64,000 nucleotides of DNA from Nostoc sp. NMS9. GTDB taxonomy: Bacteria > Cyanobacteriota > Cyanobacteriia > Cyanobacteriales > Nostocaceae. Of this stretch, positions 25,245 through 33,440 are shown in pieces. Each line of letters starts with the position of its first letter. The stretch's first letter is position 1. The stretch spans positions 39,427 through 103,426 of the forward strand of contig NZ_JABXKL010000004.1 in assembly GCF_017114995.1 (NCBI RefSeq), in the 5' to 3' direction. Under the pieces are notes generated by a model, which saw nothing but the letters and a program-made list of their open reading frames with translations, made no database searches and was not told the DNA's origin. The translations under genes and the position numbers were made by a program.

Positions 25245-25277
25245 GGGCGATGTCTCCGACGGGCTACGCCTACGCAT
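25245..25277. repeat. Dispersed GGGCTACGCCTACGC repeat
   Basis: GGGCGATGTCTCCGACGGGC followed by TACGCCTACGCAT. Variants appear at 6180-6205, 7034-7063, 26078-26154 and about 60614-60666, marking a dispersed short repeat of this genome. Confidence 0.7.
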
Positions 25278-25367
25278 TTTTGCCTAGTAAGTTTTAAGAT
25301 GATGAAGGTTTCCATAAGATTCAACTAAGTCTAATCTGGTTGTCATAGTAGTGCAAAGGCGATCGCT

Positions 25368-25407
25368 CGCTCAGGTGGATGACCGATCTAGTAAGCTGTA
25401 AGTGAGC
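25368..25407 (+). repeat. 40-bp leader repeat, copy 1
   Basis: CGCTCAGGTGGATGACCGAT through GTAAGCTGTAAGTGAGC. Nearly the same stretch is found at 26154-26194. Both lie 20-30 bp upstream of a small antitoxin-like gene. Confidence 0.7.
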
Positions 25408-25433
25408 CTAGTTGGATAAATGGAGCGCGAAAC

Positions 25434-25643
25434 ATGACACTCACTGAGCTACTTCCTGCTGTCCGCAAACTGTCTGTATCAGAAAAACTTAAGCTAATCC
25501 GCATTTTGGCACAAGAATTGGATACTAACGAAGATATTTCGCCTCTAGAACCGTTTAAAACCTATGATTTGCCCACTCCCTACAATTCGTTTGGTGCAGG
25601 TGAAGTTCTTATGCAGGCATTGAAACAGACAGATCAAATGTGA
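25434..25643 (+). CDS. Small antitoxin-like protein
   Basis: 69 residues. LLPAVRKLSVSEKLKLIRIL followed by AQELD is a helix often seen at the start of small cyanobacterial proteins paired with toxins or proteases. It lies 4 bp upstream of the retropepsin-like gene, so they form one unit. An exact function is not known. Confidence 0.65.
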   Translation: MTLTELLPAVRKLSVSEKLKLIRILAQELDTNEDISPLEPFKTYDLPTPYNSFGAGEVLMQALKQTDQM

Positions 25644-25647
25644 CCGG

Positions 25648-26055
25648 ATGCGATTCAAATACTCCACTATTAATACTTCTCAAAATGAGTTTGACAGTTT
25701 GCCAAGGATTCCACTGCGTCTTTGTCTAGGTGATAGAGCGGTTGAAGCTCTTGGACTGGTGGACAGCGGTGCAACTGTAAATGTCTTACCCTATGAAATT
25801 GGTATTGAGTTAGGTGGGGTTTGGGATGATAGCAGGGCGATTATTCAATTAGCAGGCAACCTGAGCAATATGCCAGCAATACCATTCTTTGCGAACGTTG
25901 AAATCGGTAACTTTGCGCCAGTTCAACTGGTATTTGCTTGGGTGAGAAGAGCGAATGTAGCCTTAATTCTTGGACAGACAAACTTTTTTCTAGAGTTTGA
26001 TGTGTGTTTCTACCGTTCCAAACTTGAATTTGAGATTGAACCAAAATCTGAGTAA
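25648..26055 (+). CDS. Retropepsin-like aspartic protease family protein
   Basis: 135 residues. The active-site loop LVDSGATVNVLP (about residues 37-48) with DSGA is the signature of single-domain retroviral-type aspartic proteases, which act as homodimers. ALILGQTNFF near the C-terminus matches the second conserved loop (ILGxxxF). No membrane segment. The substrate is unknown; the pairing with a small upstream protein is a recurring cyanobacterial layout. Confidence 0.8.
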   Translation: MRFKYSTINTSQNEFDSLPRIPLRLCLGDRAVEALGLVDSGATVNVLPYEIGIELGGVWDDSRAIIQLAGNLSNMPAIPFFANVEIGNFAPVQLVFAWVRRANVALILGQTNFFLEFDVCFYRSKLEFEIEPKSE

Positions 26056-26077
26056 GAAATATGAATTTGTCTTTTGG

Positions 26078-26194
26078 GCGCTCCGACACGCTACGCGATG
26101 CTTACGGCTGGCTATGCCTACGCATTTTAGATGTCTATGACAGGCTACGCCTACGCTCAGGTAGATGGCCAATCCAGTAAGCTGTAAAGTGAGC
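26078..26194. repeat. Cluster of dispersed repeats upstream of hicB
   Basis: Three variants of the GGCTACGCCTACGC repeat in a row (26078-26154) run directly into the second copy of the 40-bp leader repeat (26154-26194). Confidence 0.65.
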
Positions 26195-26212
26195 GTTGTC
26201 GATGATTATGAT

Positions 26213-26384
26213 ATGAAAACTTTTACTGCGATCGTTGAAAGAGATCCTGATACTAAGTTCTATGTCGGCTATGTCCCTGGCTTTCCTGGAGCGCATTCTC
26301 AAGGTGAAACCTTGGATGAATTGCAGGAAAATTTGCGTGAGTGAAGTTATCGAAATGCTTCTAGAGGACGAGGATCACCGCTAA
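26213..26384 (+). pseudogene. HicB-like antitoxin with 4-bp frameshift
   Basis: ATG at 26213 opens MKTFTAIVERDPDTKFYVGY, VPGFPGAHSQGETLDELQEN, the HicB (UPF0150) fold. The frame stops at 26342-26344 after 43 codons. A tandem GTGA duplication (26337-26344) causes this: removing one copy restores ENLREVIEMLLEDEDHR and a stop at 26382-26384, giving a normal 55-residue antitoxin. No hicA toxin gene is visible next to it. Confidence 0.8.
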
Positions 26385-27080
26385 ACACGACTCTTATTCC
26401 GTAAGTCGTCAGATGTCATACTTAGTTGTAAATTTGTCTTTTGGGCGATCGCATTTTAGTTCAGTATAAATTAGGGGCGATCGCTTCTTTGGTGGTATGG
26501 ACAGTCTTGGGTAGAGCGATTGCACAACATGTACTAAACATAGGATTTTTCCTTTCATACTCGTGTATTTGAAACGGATACATTGGCGTATCTGGTCAAG
26601 TAAAGGTGGTTTTTATAGTTCATTCATCATCAAAACGGGAAGAGAGTGTTAGTTGAGGGTAAAAACTACCTAAGCAGTATTATTGCCAAGTTTTGATGTA
26701 TTAGACTGCACTCATCGGGTAAAGTATACAAATATGATTGCTAGTCCATACTTTTGCAGTAAATGATACAAAAATTCAGGTATTAAACCGCAAAAGTGCA
26801 ATATAATTACGCTACATCCGTGATTAAACTGTATTTTTGCGGTAAAAGCTCCATTAAAAGAGTACTAGTCCGCACAAGTGCGGTTGAATAAATAGTTAGC
26901 CTGCTTAGGTTATTTGTGGGGGCTACACAAAATTAGTTATTGGAGTTCAAAGCCAAACTGCTGAGAGTTATCTACGAGATAATGCTTTAATGACTTATAG
27001 GGGATAATCAATTTAGATTTTTGTTTTCTGTTCTAGGTATTACTAAAGCTTTATAAGAGCAATTATAGATTTAGATAAAT
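26385..27080. other. 696-bp upstream region of the TIR gene
   Basis: No coding sequence. It contains GCGATCGC words, a repeated AAATTTGTCTTTTGGGCG (26429-26447, also at about 26063), and the 21-bp degenerate array at 26700-26884. The remaining 200 bp before the TIR gene should hold its promoter. Confidence 0.6.
26700..26884. repeat. Degenerate 20-21-bp tandem array (about nine units)
   Basis: Units begin at 26700, 26721, 26741, 26761, 26782, 26803, 26823, 26844 and 26864. The best conserved read ATTAAACTGTATTTTTGCGG, ATTAAACCGCAAAAGTGCAA and ACTAGTCCGCACAAGTGCGG. The period is two helical turns. It lies 200-380 bp upstream of the TIR gene. Confidence 0.65.
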
Positions 27081-29606
27081 ATGACGGAAACCTCAATCAA
27101 GGTCTTTTTCTCATACTCTCATAAAGATGAAGCACTACGAGATTCATTAGCAACACATTTAAGTAATCTAGAGTGGCAAAAAGTTATTACTAGTTGGCAC
27201 GATCGTAAGATTGTTGCTGGAACTACGTGGGATAGTGAAATTAGATTTCAACTTGACTCGGCCGATATTATTCTCCTTTTGATTAGCCCAGATTTCATTG
27301 CCTCAAGTTACTGCCGTGAGGTCGAAATTCCGCAGGCAATGCAACGACATGAAACTAGAGAAGCTTACATAATTCCAGTGATTTTGCGCCCATTTTATTG
27401 GTTGGATGCTCCTTTTGCGAAGCTACAGGCTTATCCACAGAATGCTAAACCTGTAACAAGCTGGGTTAATCAAGATGAAGCCTTTGTCAGTGTTACTCAG
27501 GGCATCCGAACAGCAGCTAAACTACTACACGACTACCGGATACAACAAGCACAGCAACAGCAAAAAGAGACTGTCAAAGCAAGATATCTTCAAAAGGTCG
27601 AGGGAGTTTTATCAGATGGTAATATCACTATTGCAAAGCGTGACATACTAAACGATTTTCGAGATGAATTAGGTTTATCTCCTGAAGAAGCTGAACAGAT
27701 AGAAGCCCATTGGTATGAGCCATACAAAAGATATGAGGAGAACCTAAATAAATACAAGCAAACCCTTACTAGGTATATTGAGGGGGGCTATTACCCCTTC
27801 AATGAGAACACCCAGAACGACTTAGAAGTTCGCCAGAGAGATTTAGGGCTGAAGTCGAAGGATGTAGAGCGAATCAAAAAGCCGATTTTGGAAGAAGCAG
27901 AGGTGAAATATCAGGAGAAACTGGAGGCAAAACGGGTAAAGGAACGCTTGAGACAAGAAGAACCTAAGCCAGGTAAGTTAAACATCAAGAAAGTGTGGGA
28001 ATTTATTAATAAATGGAATTATTTTCTACTTTTCATCCCTGCTGGGATCGGCTTTCTCTTTTTGATACCTCAATGCTCAAATTCTCTAAGGCTATCTTTT
28101 TCAGAGAACTCTCCAACTCCTTCTCCAGAAGCAACTGTAGTTTCTACACCTCCTGTTGAACCTCTTACTTCTGATGACATTGAAAATCTTCAAGAACAAA
28201 TTAGTGTTGGAGAAAACGTTCTAGCAATATCTGAAAAAAACGATGCTAACTATCCCGATGCTTTTCAAGCCGCGAAAGAGAAGGGGAAAAATGCAATTAT
28301 TGGTGGTAATTATCAGGCTGCAATTGATGCTCTAACGCTTACAAGGCAAAGCTCTGCACGAGAATTTTATAAGAATGCACCTGAGACATTAATCAACCTC
28401 AATAATGCTTATATTGGAGATAAGTTAGCCTATACTATTGCAGTTGCTGCACCCATTAGTCAATCGGATAACTATGGACTAGGTGTTCTGCGCGGTGTCG
28501 CCCTAGCCCAGCAGAAGATTAATGAAGAAGGAGGAATTGAATATGCTAACGGTAACAAGATGCCCTTAAGAGTTGTACTTGTAGATGATCAAAACACTTC
28601 AAATGTAAAGTTGGCTCGGTTTTTAAGCGGCTTGAGTCTTAATGTATCAAATATAAATAAAGATTTAAAGATACTAGGATTAATTGGTCATCAAACCAGT
28701 GATTTGACTTTGGAATTAGGAAAAATCTATCAAGAAGCAAAGTTACCAGTCATTTCCCCTTCGGCAACTTCTACAGAACTTTTTGGAAAATTTAGTTATG
28801 TGCATCTAGTAGCTCCTAGCACTCGTCAAATGGCTAAGAGTTTGAATCAAAAAATAGATAAGCAGCGAGTTATTGTTTTCTACGATTCTGAAGAAGAGTT
28901 TAGTAAGTCATTCGGCACTGAAGTTTGTAAAGCAGTTGTTGTTACTTGTAAACCTTGGAATTTTAATGAAACACCAGTAGTTAATACCGAGCGTGTTAAA
29001 AAAGCAATTGCTGACGGCTCAACAGCCCTAGTAATTGCATTTAATGCAAATAAGAGTGAAGATAATAAAAATAGAGCTTCTAATATTATTAAAGCTGTAT
29101 CTGAATTCAATGCGAATTCTCAAAACAAGATGGAGCTATTTGCTGCAAATGCTTTCTCTGACCAGACCTTGATAAATAAGGCTAGGACTGGAAAGGTCAG
29201 TATAGTCAGAGTTGGCCCTTGGGAGCCTAATTTATCTGGAAACTTATCATTTGATCTTATAAAAAAGAATGATCAGTTCCTAGCTCTTAACCTTGAGCTT
29301 TTTGGTACAAGACAAGTGAATTGGTTCACCTTAATGGCTTACAATGCAACTATGGCTTTGACTGAAGCAATTAAAAAATCACAATCTCCCCCTCCAAAGA
29401 ATGATGATGAGCTTAAAGCAATGCGCGAAAAAATTAATGCCGTGTTTATAAGTGGAGCTTTCAGTGTACCTGGAGCTTTAGGGGAAATTCATTTTGGAAA
29501 AGAAGGCTATGTTGAACGTGGCAATGTTATCTGTTTATCGAGAGTAGGAGCTAATACCAATAGCTTAACTGATTGTCAGCCAAGTGAATCATTTCCAATT
29601 AAGTAA
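27081..29606 (+). CDS. Membrane TIR-domain protein with periplasmic ligand-binding domain
   Basis: 841 residues. Residues 5-150 are a TIR domain (IKVFFSYSHKDEALRDSL; ADIILLLISPDFIAS; SSYCREVEIPQAM), with Glu80 at the position of the catalytic Glu of NADase TIR domains. Residues about 165-300 are charged and helical, with a SHOCT-like stretch (EGVLSDGNITIAKRDILNDF). One membrane segment spans about 312-331 (YFLLFIPAGIGFLFL). Residues about 450-835 form a LivK-type periplasmic-binding domain (IAVAAPISQSDNYGLGVLRG; LPVISPSATSTELFG). Predicted topology: TIR inside, ligand domain outside. No transporter or effector gene is adjacent. Signalling or defence function is an inference. Confidence 0.88.
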   Translation: MTETSIKVFFSYSHKDEALRDSLATHLSNLEWQKVITSWHDRKIVAGTTWDSEIRFQLDSADIILLLISPDFIASSYCREVEIPQAMQRHETREAYIIPVILRPFYWLDAPFAKLQAYPQNAKPVTSWVNQDEAFVSVTQGIRTAAKLLHDYRIQQAQQQQKETVKARYLQKVEGVLSDGNITIAKRDILNDFRDELGLSPEEAEQIEAHWYEPYKRYEENLNKYKQTLTRYIEGGYYPFNENTQNDLEVRQRDLGLKSKDVERIKKPILEEAEVKYQEKLEAKRVKERLRQEEPKPGKLNIKKVWEFINKWNYFLLFIPAGIGFLFLIPQCSNSLRLSFSENSPTPSPEATVVSTPPVEPLTSDDIENLQEQISVGENVLAISEKNDANYPDAFQAAKEKGKNAIIGGNYQAAIDALTLTRQSSAREFYKNAPETLINLNNAYIGDKLAYTIAVAAPISQSDNYGLGVLRGVALAQQKINEEGGIEYANGNKMPLRVVLVDDQNTSNVKLARFLSGLSLNVSNINKDLKILGLIGHQTSDLTLELGKIYQEAKLPVISPSATSTELFGKFSYVHLVAPSTRQMAKSLNQKIDKQRVIVFYDSEEEFSKSFGTEVCKAVVVTCKPWNFNETPVVNTERVKKAIADGSTALVIAFNANKSEDNKNRASNIIKAVSEFNANSQNKMELFAANAFSDQTLINKARTGKVSIVRVGPWEPNLSGNLSFDLIKKNDQFLALNLELFGTRQVNWFTLMAYNATMALTEAIKKSQSPPPKNDDELKAMREKINAVFISGAFSVPGALGEIHFGKEGYVERGNVICLSRVGANTNSLTDCQPSESFPIK

Positions 29607-29688
29607 TTGGGCTAGTAAGATGGTTATGCTTACTCTGCTTGATTATGAGATATTTTGATATCAAAGAATAGTCGGAATTTTGTAGAGG

Positions 29689-29733
29689 AAAATACTAATA
29701 GCTAACTGGATAATAATTAGCTATTAGTATTTT
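29689..29733. terminator. Bidirectional terminator, TIR gene / hupL
   Basis: AAAATACTAATAGCTAA (29689-29705) pairs perfectly over 17 bp with 29717-29733. It lies between the convergent TIR gene and hupL with A/T tracts at both edges. Confidence 0.85.
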
Positions 29734-31329
29734 CTAAGCAGTCCGAAAACGCGCCAACTCTTCACCAGTCTTAGCATCATGGGCGTGAACTGTACATACC
29801 AAACACGAATCAAACGATCGCGCCACATGACCAACTTCCACAGGGTCGCTAGAATCGTAAATGGGTGTGCCAATTAAAGCTTCTTCAATAGGGCCGCGGA
29901 TTCCTTCACCATCACGAGGGCCGATATTCCAAGTACCTGGAGCAATTACCTGATAGTTCTTAATTTTACCGCCCTCTACTTCTACCCAGTGAGATAAAGA
30001 ACCGCGTGCTGCTTCCGTTGCACCCCAGCCGCGTCCATCTTTTTCTGTAGGTTTGATATACCAAGGGTCGTTTAATTTGAATTCGCGTAAACAGTGTTCA
30101 GCTTGTCGATATAACTTGACAAGTTCGTGAACTCGTGCTAACTGACGCACATGAATACTAGCACCACCCATCTCCTTGAAGACATCGAGGATGAAGCCGT
30201 CGTAGTGTTGCCAAGATTCGCCATGTTTGCCACCAGCTACTAATTGACGGGCTAAAGGGCCAGCTTCCAAACGTCCGAAGTCTTTGTGAAGGACTGCACT
30301 CGCCCAAGAGTAGGCGTTATCGAAGTCTTTGGTATTATTTGCTGTGGGTTTAGTGGTGCGATCGCTAGGGTGAATATCTGCTGTCCCTTCATCGTACCAA
30401 GAGCGAGTTGTATTCTCGCGGGTAAATGACTGATCCATTAAAACGTGAGTGTCTGCGAAGCTGTCGTACACTCCACTTTTCATAATCATCGCCGCATTTC
30501 GTCCTTCAATAGTCGGCTTTTGATATTTATCTTCATGGGCTAAATATCCCCAAGTGACATATTTCCCAACACCAGCGCCATATCTATCTAGACCAATATC
30601 TAAACCCATCCGCCAATAGAAACCTAAATCGGAATCTCGATGATTGCGGTCTTCATCTAACCATTCCCTAAAGTCATCATAAGTTTGGATTTGTTCATAG
30701 CGTTCTAAAGAACAACCTAACCACACTGGTTCTAACCAATTGGTGCGGAAATATTCAAGAAGCGCCCAAGCACGGGTAATATCTGTAAGGGTGGGGGCGC
30801 ACATTACACCACCAGGAACCATGTAGCTAGAATGAGGCCATTGTCCGCCTAATAGTGCATAAATTTCTACAGGTTTAGCAGAAATTGTTATGCCTAGTTC
30901 ATAAGATTTGCCTGTGAAAGCAGCAAAACGTCTCACAGCTTCGTCATAATAGCGACTATGGCGATATTTTTTATTGGTTAAATCAATGGCAAACAAACCA
31001 TAAAAATAGCGGGGGATGCTTTGAATGGTTTCGACAATTTGACCGAGATTTCTTGCCAAAATTGCATTGCGGGGAACTTCTGTTTCCCAAGCTGTATCTA
31101 ATGCCCAAGATGCACAGGTTAGGTGAGAACCGCCGCAAATGCCGCAAATGCGAGGTGTGACGATTAATCCGGCTTGGGGATCTTTACCGCGGAGGATAAC
31201 TTCAAATCCGCGAAATAGTTCGGCGTGTGTCCAAGCGTTGACTACACGTCCATGTTCAATATCGACTCGGACATCTAAATCGCCTTCAACTCTACCGACG
31301 GGCGAAATGTCTAATGATTGAATTCCCAT
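29734..31329 (-). CDS. hupL: Uptake [NiFe] hydrogenase large subunit
   Basis: 531 residues. The L1 motif RICGICGGSHLTCAS and the L2 motif DSCLVCTVHAHD provide the four nickel-binding cysteines. Residues after the CTVH motif (AHDAKTGEELARFRTA) are the C-terminal peptide cut by HupW. The protein oxidizes H2 released by nitrogenase, feeding electrons to the heterocyst respiratory chain. The gene is continuous; the hupL excision element known from some Anabaena strains is absent. It is cotranscribed with hupS upstream. Confidence 0.97.
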   Translation of the reverse strand: MGIQSLDISPVGRVEGDLDVRVDIEHGRVVNAWTHAELFRGFEVILRGKDPQAGLIVTPRICGICGGSHLTCASWALDTAWETEVPRNAILARNLGQIVETIQSIPRYFYGLFAIDLTNKKYRHSRYYDEAVRRFAAFTGKSYELGITISAKPVEIYALLGGQWPHSSYMVPGGVMCAPTLTDITRAWALLEYFRTNWLEPVWLGCSLERYEQIQTYDDFREWLDEDRNHRDSDLGFYWRMGLDIGLDRYGAGVGKYVTWGYLAHEDKYQKPTIEGRNAAMIMKSGVYDSFADTHVLMDQSFTRENTTRSWYDEGTADIHPSDRTTKPTANNTKDFDNAYSWASAVLHKDFGRLEAGPLARQLVAGGKHGESWQHYDGFILDVFKEMGGASIHVRQLARVHELVKLYRQAEHCLREFKLNDPWYIKPTEKDGRGWGATEAARGSLSHWVEVEGGKIKNYQVIAPGTWNIGPRDGEGIRGPIEEALIGTPIYDSSDPVEVGHVARSFDSCLVCTVHAHDAKTGEELARFRTA

Positions 31330-31516
31330 TTTCTTATCCTTTAATTGTTAACGGGAGTAGGGGAGCAGGGGAGCAGGGGGGCAGGGGGGCAGGGGCAGAG
31401 GAGACAAGGGGACAAGAGGTGAGAACTTGCAACAAGTTTTTCCCCTTGTCTCCAATTCTCCTTGTCCCCTTGTCCTCTTCTCCATGCCCCATGCCCAATG
31501 CCCAATGCCGCAATGA
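31330..31516 (-). repeat. hupS-hupL spacer with G-rich tandem repeats
   Basis: 187 bp. GGGGAGCAGGGGGGCAGG-type repeats (31352-31393) and a GACAAGGGGACAAGAGG block (31402-31420) face complementary CCTTGTCCCCTTGTCCTC words (31442-31480). On the hup transcript these could fold into a long stem between hupS and hupL. Confidence 0.7.
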
Positions 31517-32479
31517 CTAAACTGTAAAAAAGTCTTCTTCTGCCCAAGGTGGTGCTGCGTCTTTGGCGACCATTGTGAGTAAGGCGTAGTCTTTTTTGTT
31601 CACCCCTGGTGGTAATTCTTTGGGAACTCCCATGACTGTTTGGGTTTTAAATACGGTTCCTGGTTTAAGGTCAAAGAAGGGAAATTCTGGTTCGGTGCAA
31701 CCTAAACAAGGCATTCCGGCGCGAGTTTTGGAAGAGACACGGTTCCATAAGATGCGGTTGCAGGAAGAATGGGTCATGGGGCCGCGGCAACCCAAGTCAT
31801 AAAATAGGCAGCCTTTGCGCTGACCAAATTCGGCGGTTGAAGCTTTGTAGGCAAAGTGGACGTTGCGGGTACAACCTGTTTGGGTATAGGTGTTGAAGAA
31901 GGTTTGGGGACGATTTAGTTCATCAAAAGCAATGTCTGCTATGCGTCCAGTAGCGATCGCAACTAATATCTGCGTAATCCAATCGGGATGGGCAGGACAT
32001 CCAGGTATATTAATTACAGGTAATCCGGCTTGAGAGAGAAAATCTTTCCCTAAAAAGCCGCCTTCTTGACGCTTGAGAAATTGCAAACCTTCTGATTCGC
32101 TAGGGTTGGGTGACATGGCGGGAATTCCTCCCCATGTGGCACAGTCTCCCACGGCGACAATAAATTTAGCAACTTTGGCGAGGTCTGCTAACCAATCTTT
32201 CATGGCGCGATCGGCAAACCGATTCCATTCGCCAGTGCCATTGGGGGCGTTAACAACACTGCCTTCAAATACCAAGATATCTAAGGGAATTGTGCCAGAA
32301 ATGCAATCTCGCAGCAGTGTTTGCAAGTTGTTCCCTAGTTCCAATCCCAAGGAAGGATGCCAAAGTACCTTGATGCCAAAGTCGGCAATTAAATCGCAGA
32401 CTGTCGGTTCTTCAGCGTTGAGAAATGACATGGTGTTACCCGAACAAGCACCACCTTGTAGCCATAGTACGTTAGTCAT
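31517..32479 (-). CDS. hupS: Uptake [NiFe] hydrogenase small subunit
   Basis: 320 residues without a Tat signal peptide, as usual for cyanobacterial HupS. Cluster ligands are visible: proximal GGACSGN, GDCATWGG and IPGCPAHPDW; others in TQTGCTRNVHF, KGCLFYDLGCRGPM, HSSCNRILW and PCLGCTEPEFPFF. It carries electrons from the HupL active site outward. First gene of hupSL. Confidence 0.97.
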   Translation of the reverse strand: MTNVLWLQGGACSGNTMSFLNAEEPTVCDLIADFGIKVLWHPSLGLELGNNLQTLLRDCISGTIPLDILVFEGSVVNAPNGTGEWNRFADRAMKDWLADLAKVAKFIVAVGDCATWGGIPAMSPNPSESEGLQFLKRQEGGFLGKDFLSQAGLPVINIPGCPAHPDWITQILVAIATGRIADIAFDELNRPQTFFNTYTQTGCTRNVHFAYKASTAEFGQRKGCLFYDLGCRGPMTHSSCNRILWNRVSSKTRAGMPCLGCTEPEFPFFDLKPGTVFKTQTVMGVPKELPPGVNKKDYALLTMVAKDAAPPWAEEDFFTV

Positions 32480-32919
32480 CGGCTATGTGTTTTTCTATTG
32501 TTTCCCATGCATGATGTAGGTGATAATGCTTGTAAAGTCTCACCTGGTTATCAATATTTATTTTTCAATACTAAGATATTTTTTTATTGAATTCTCTTTC
32601 ATTAAAAAAGAATTAATCATTAACAATAGCTAAAGGTTTTACGAGATTCTTTTAAATTATTATGTTTGTTATACTCGTAACAGATTTAACAAATAAAAAA
32701 CAGTAAAAACAGAATTATTGTTTTTTAGTTACTGACGTTAAATAATCTTGTCTACTGAATTTATTACTGTTAAAACTCTGTAATAATTACTGCTAGTTGT
32801 TAATTTTTACGAAAGTATGAGTATTTTAAGCAGTCATATTTTAATGTGATAACCAAGTAAAATTCAGCAAAATATTGGGGTACAAGACTTTGCACCCCGT
32901 CAGCTATATATCAGTTGTT
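32480..32919 (-). promoter_or_regulatory. hupSL upstream region
   Basis: 440 bp, very AT-rich, no genes. It should contain the heterocyst-specific hup promoter. Visible structures are a TGTTA-N6-TAACA inverted repeat (32667-32682) and an imperfect palindrome with CAGTAAAAACA and TGTTTTTTAGTTACTG arms (about 32702-32733). I see no perfect GTA-N8-TAC NtcA site and cannot fix a promoter. Confidence 0.4.
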
Positions 32920-33225
32920 TTAAGATTTTGGTTGTGCAGCTTGCCTGACAAGTTGTTCGTCCAAACCTAACGCTTGAGCTATCTGCTCAATACTGAAACC
33001 CAACGCTAATAAGTGCGGTATCACTTCTAACTTAACTTCTTGTTTAGCTTCTTCAAAAACTTCTTGCTTACCTTCTTTTTTACCTTCTTCAAAAACATCT
33101 TGGAAAAATCTAGTTTGCCTGAAGTCATTTAATTCAAACATTTTTCCGATCTCCTCCTGGCTCAATCGCGGCAACTCGTAGATTAATATCGTCTCTATTA
33201 AACGCACTGTTAAGCCTTCGCGCAC
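32920..33225 (-). pseudogene. DUF2887 nuclease 3' fragment (copy 1)
   Basis: A 101-codon open frame whose residues from IETILIYELPRLSQEEIGKM to the end VRQAAQPKS match the C-terminus of the complete gene at 33441-34256. The N-terminal nuclease domain is absent. The spacer helix (FEEGKKEGKQEVFEEAKQEV) differs in its number of repeats. It is probably a non-functional duplicate. Confidence 0.7.
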
Positions 33226-33236
33226 CCTATTATTTT

Positions 33237-33440
33237 AGGATTTTGGTTGTGCAGCTTGCCTGACAAGTTGTTCGTCCAAACCTAACGCTTGAGCTATCTG
33301 CTCAATACTCAACCCGAGCACTAATCACTGGGGTATCGTTTCTAACTTACCTTCTTGTTTGCCTTCTGCAAAAATATCTTGGTAAAATCTAGTTTGCTTT
33401 AACTCATTTGCTCCAAACATTTTTCCGCTCTTCTGCTGTT
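33237..33440 (-). pseudogene. DUF2887 nuclease 3' fragment (copy 2, degraded)
   Basis: A second, shorter partial copy of the same C-terminus. It carries an in-frame stop near 33328 (TGA where the intact gene has a sense codon) and lacks a start. The Lys/Glu-rich segment is shorter than in the other copies. Confidence 0.75.

Larger units (their letters stand above)
25059..25433. other. Intergenic region with dispersed repeats
   Basis: 375 bp. It holds GGCATTGGGAATAGG heptamer repeats (25152-25185), the dispersed GGGCGATGTCTCCGACGGGC repeat (25245-25277) and a 40-bp leader repeat (25368-25407) shared with 26154-26194. No gene seen. Confidence 0.6.

Noticed and set aside
32667..32682. NtcA site in the hupS upstream region
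   Set aside because: TGTTA-N6-TAACA is an inverted repeat but does not fit GTA-N8-TAC; kept only as an unassigned structure.
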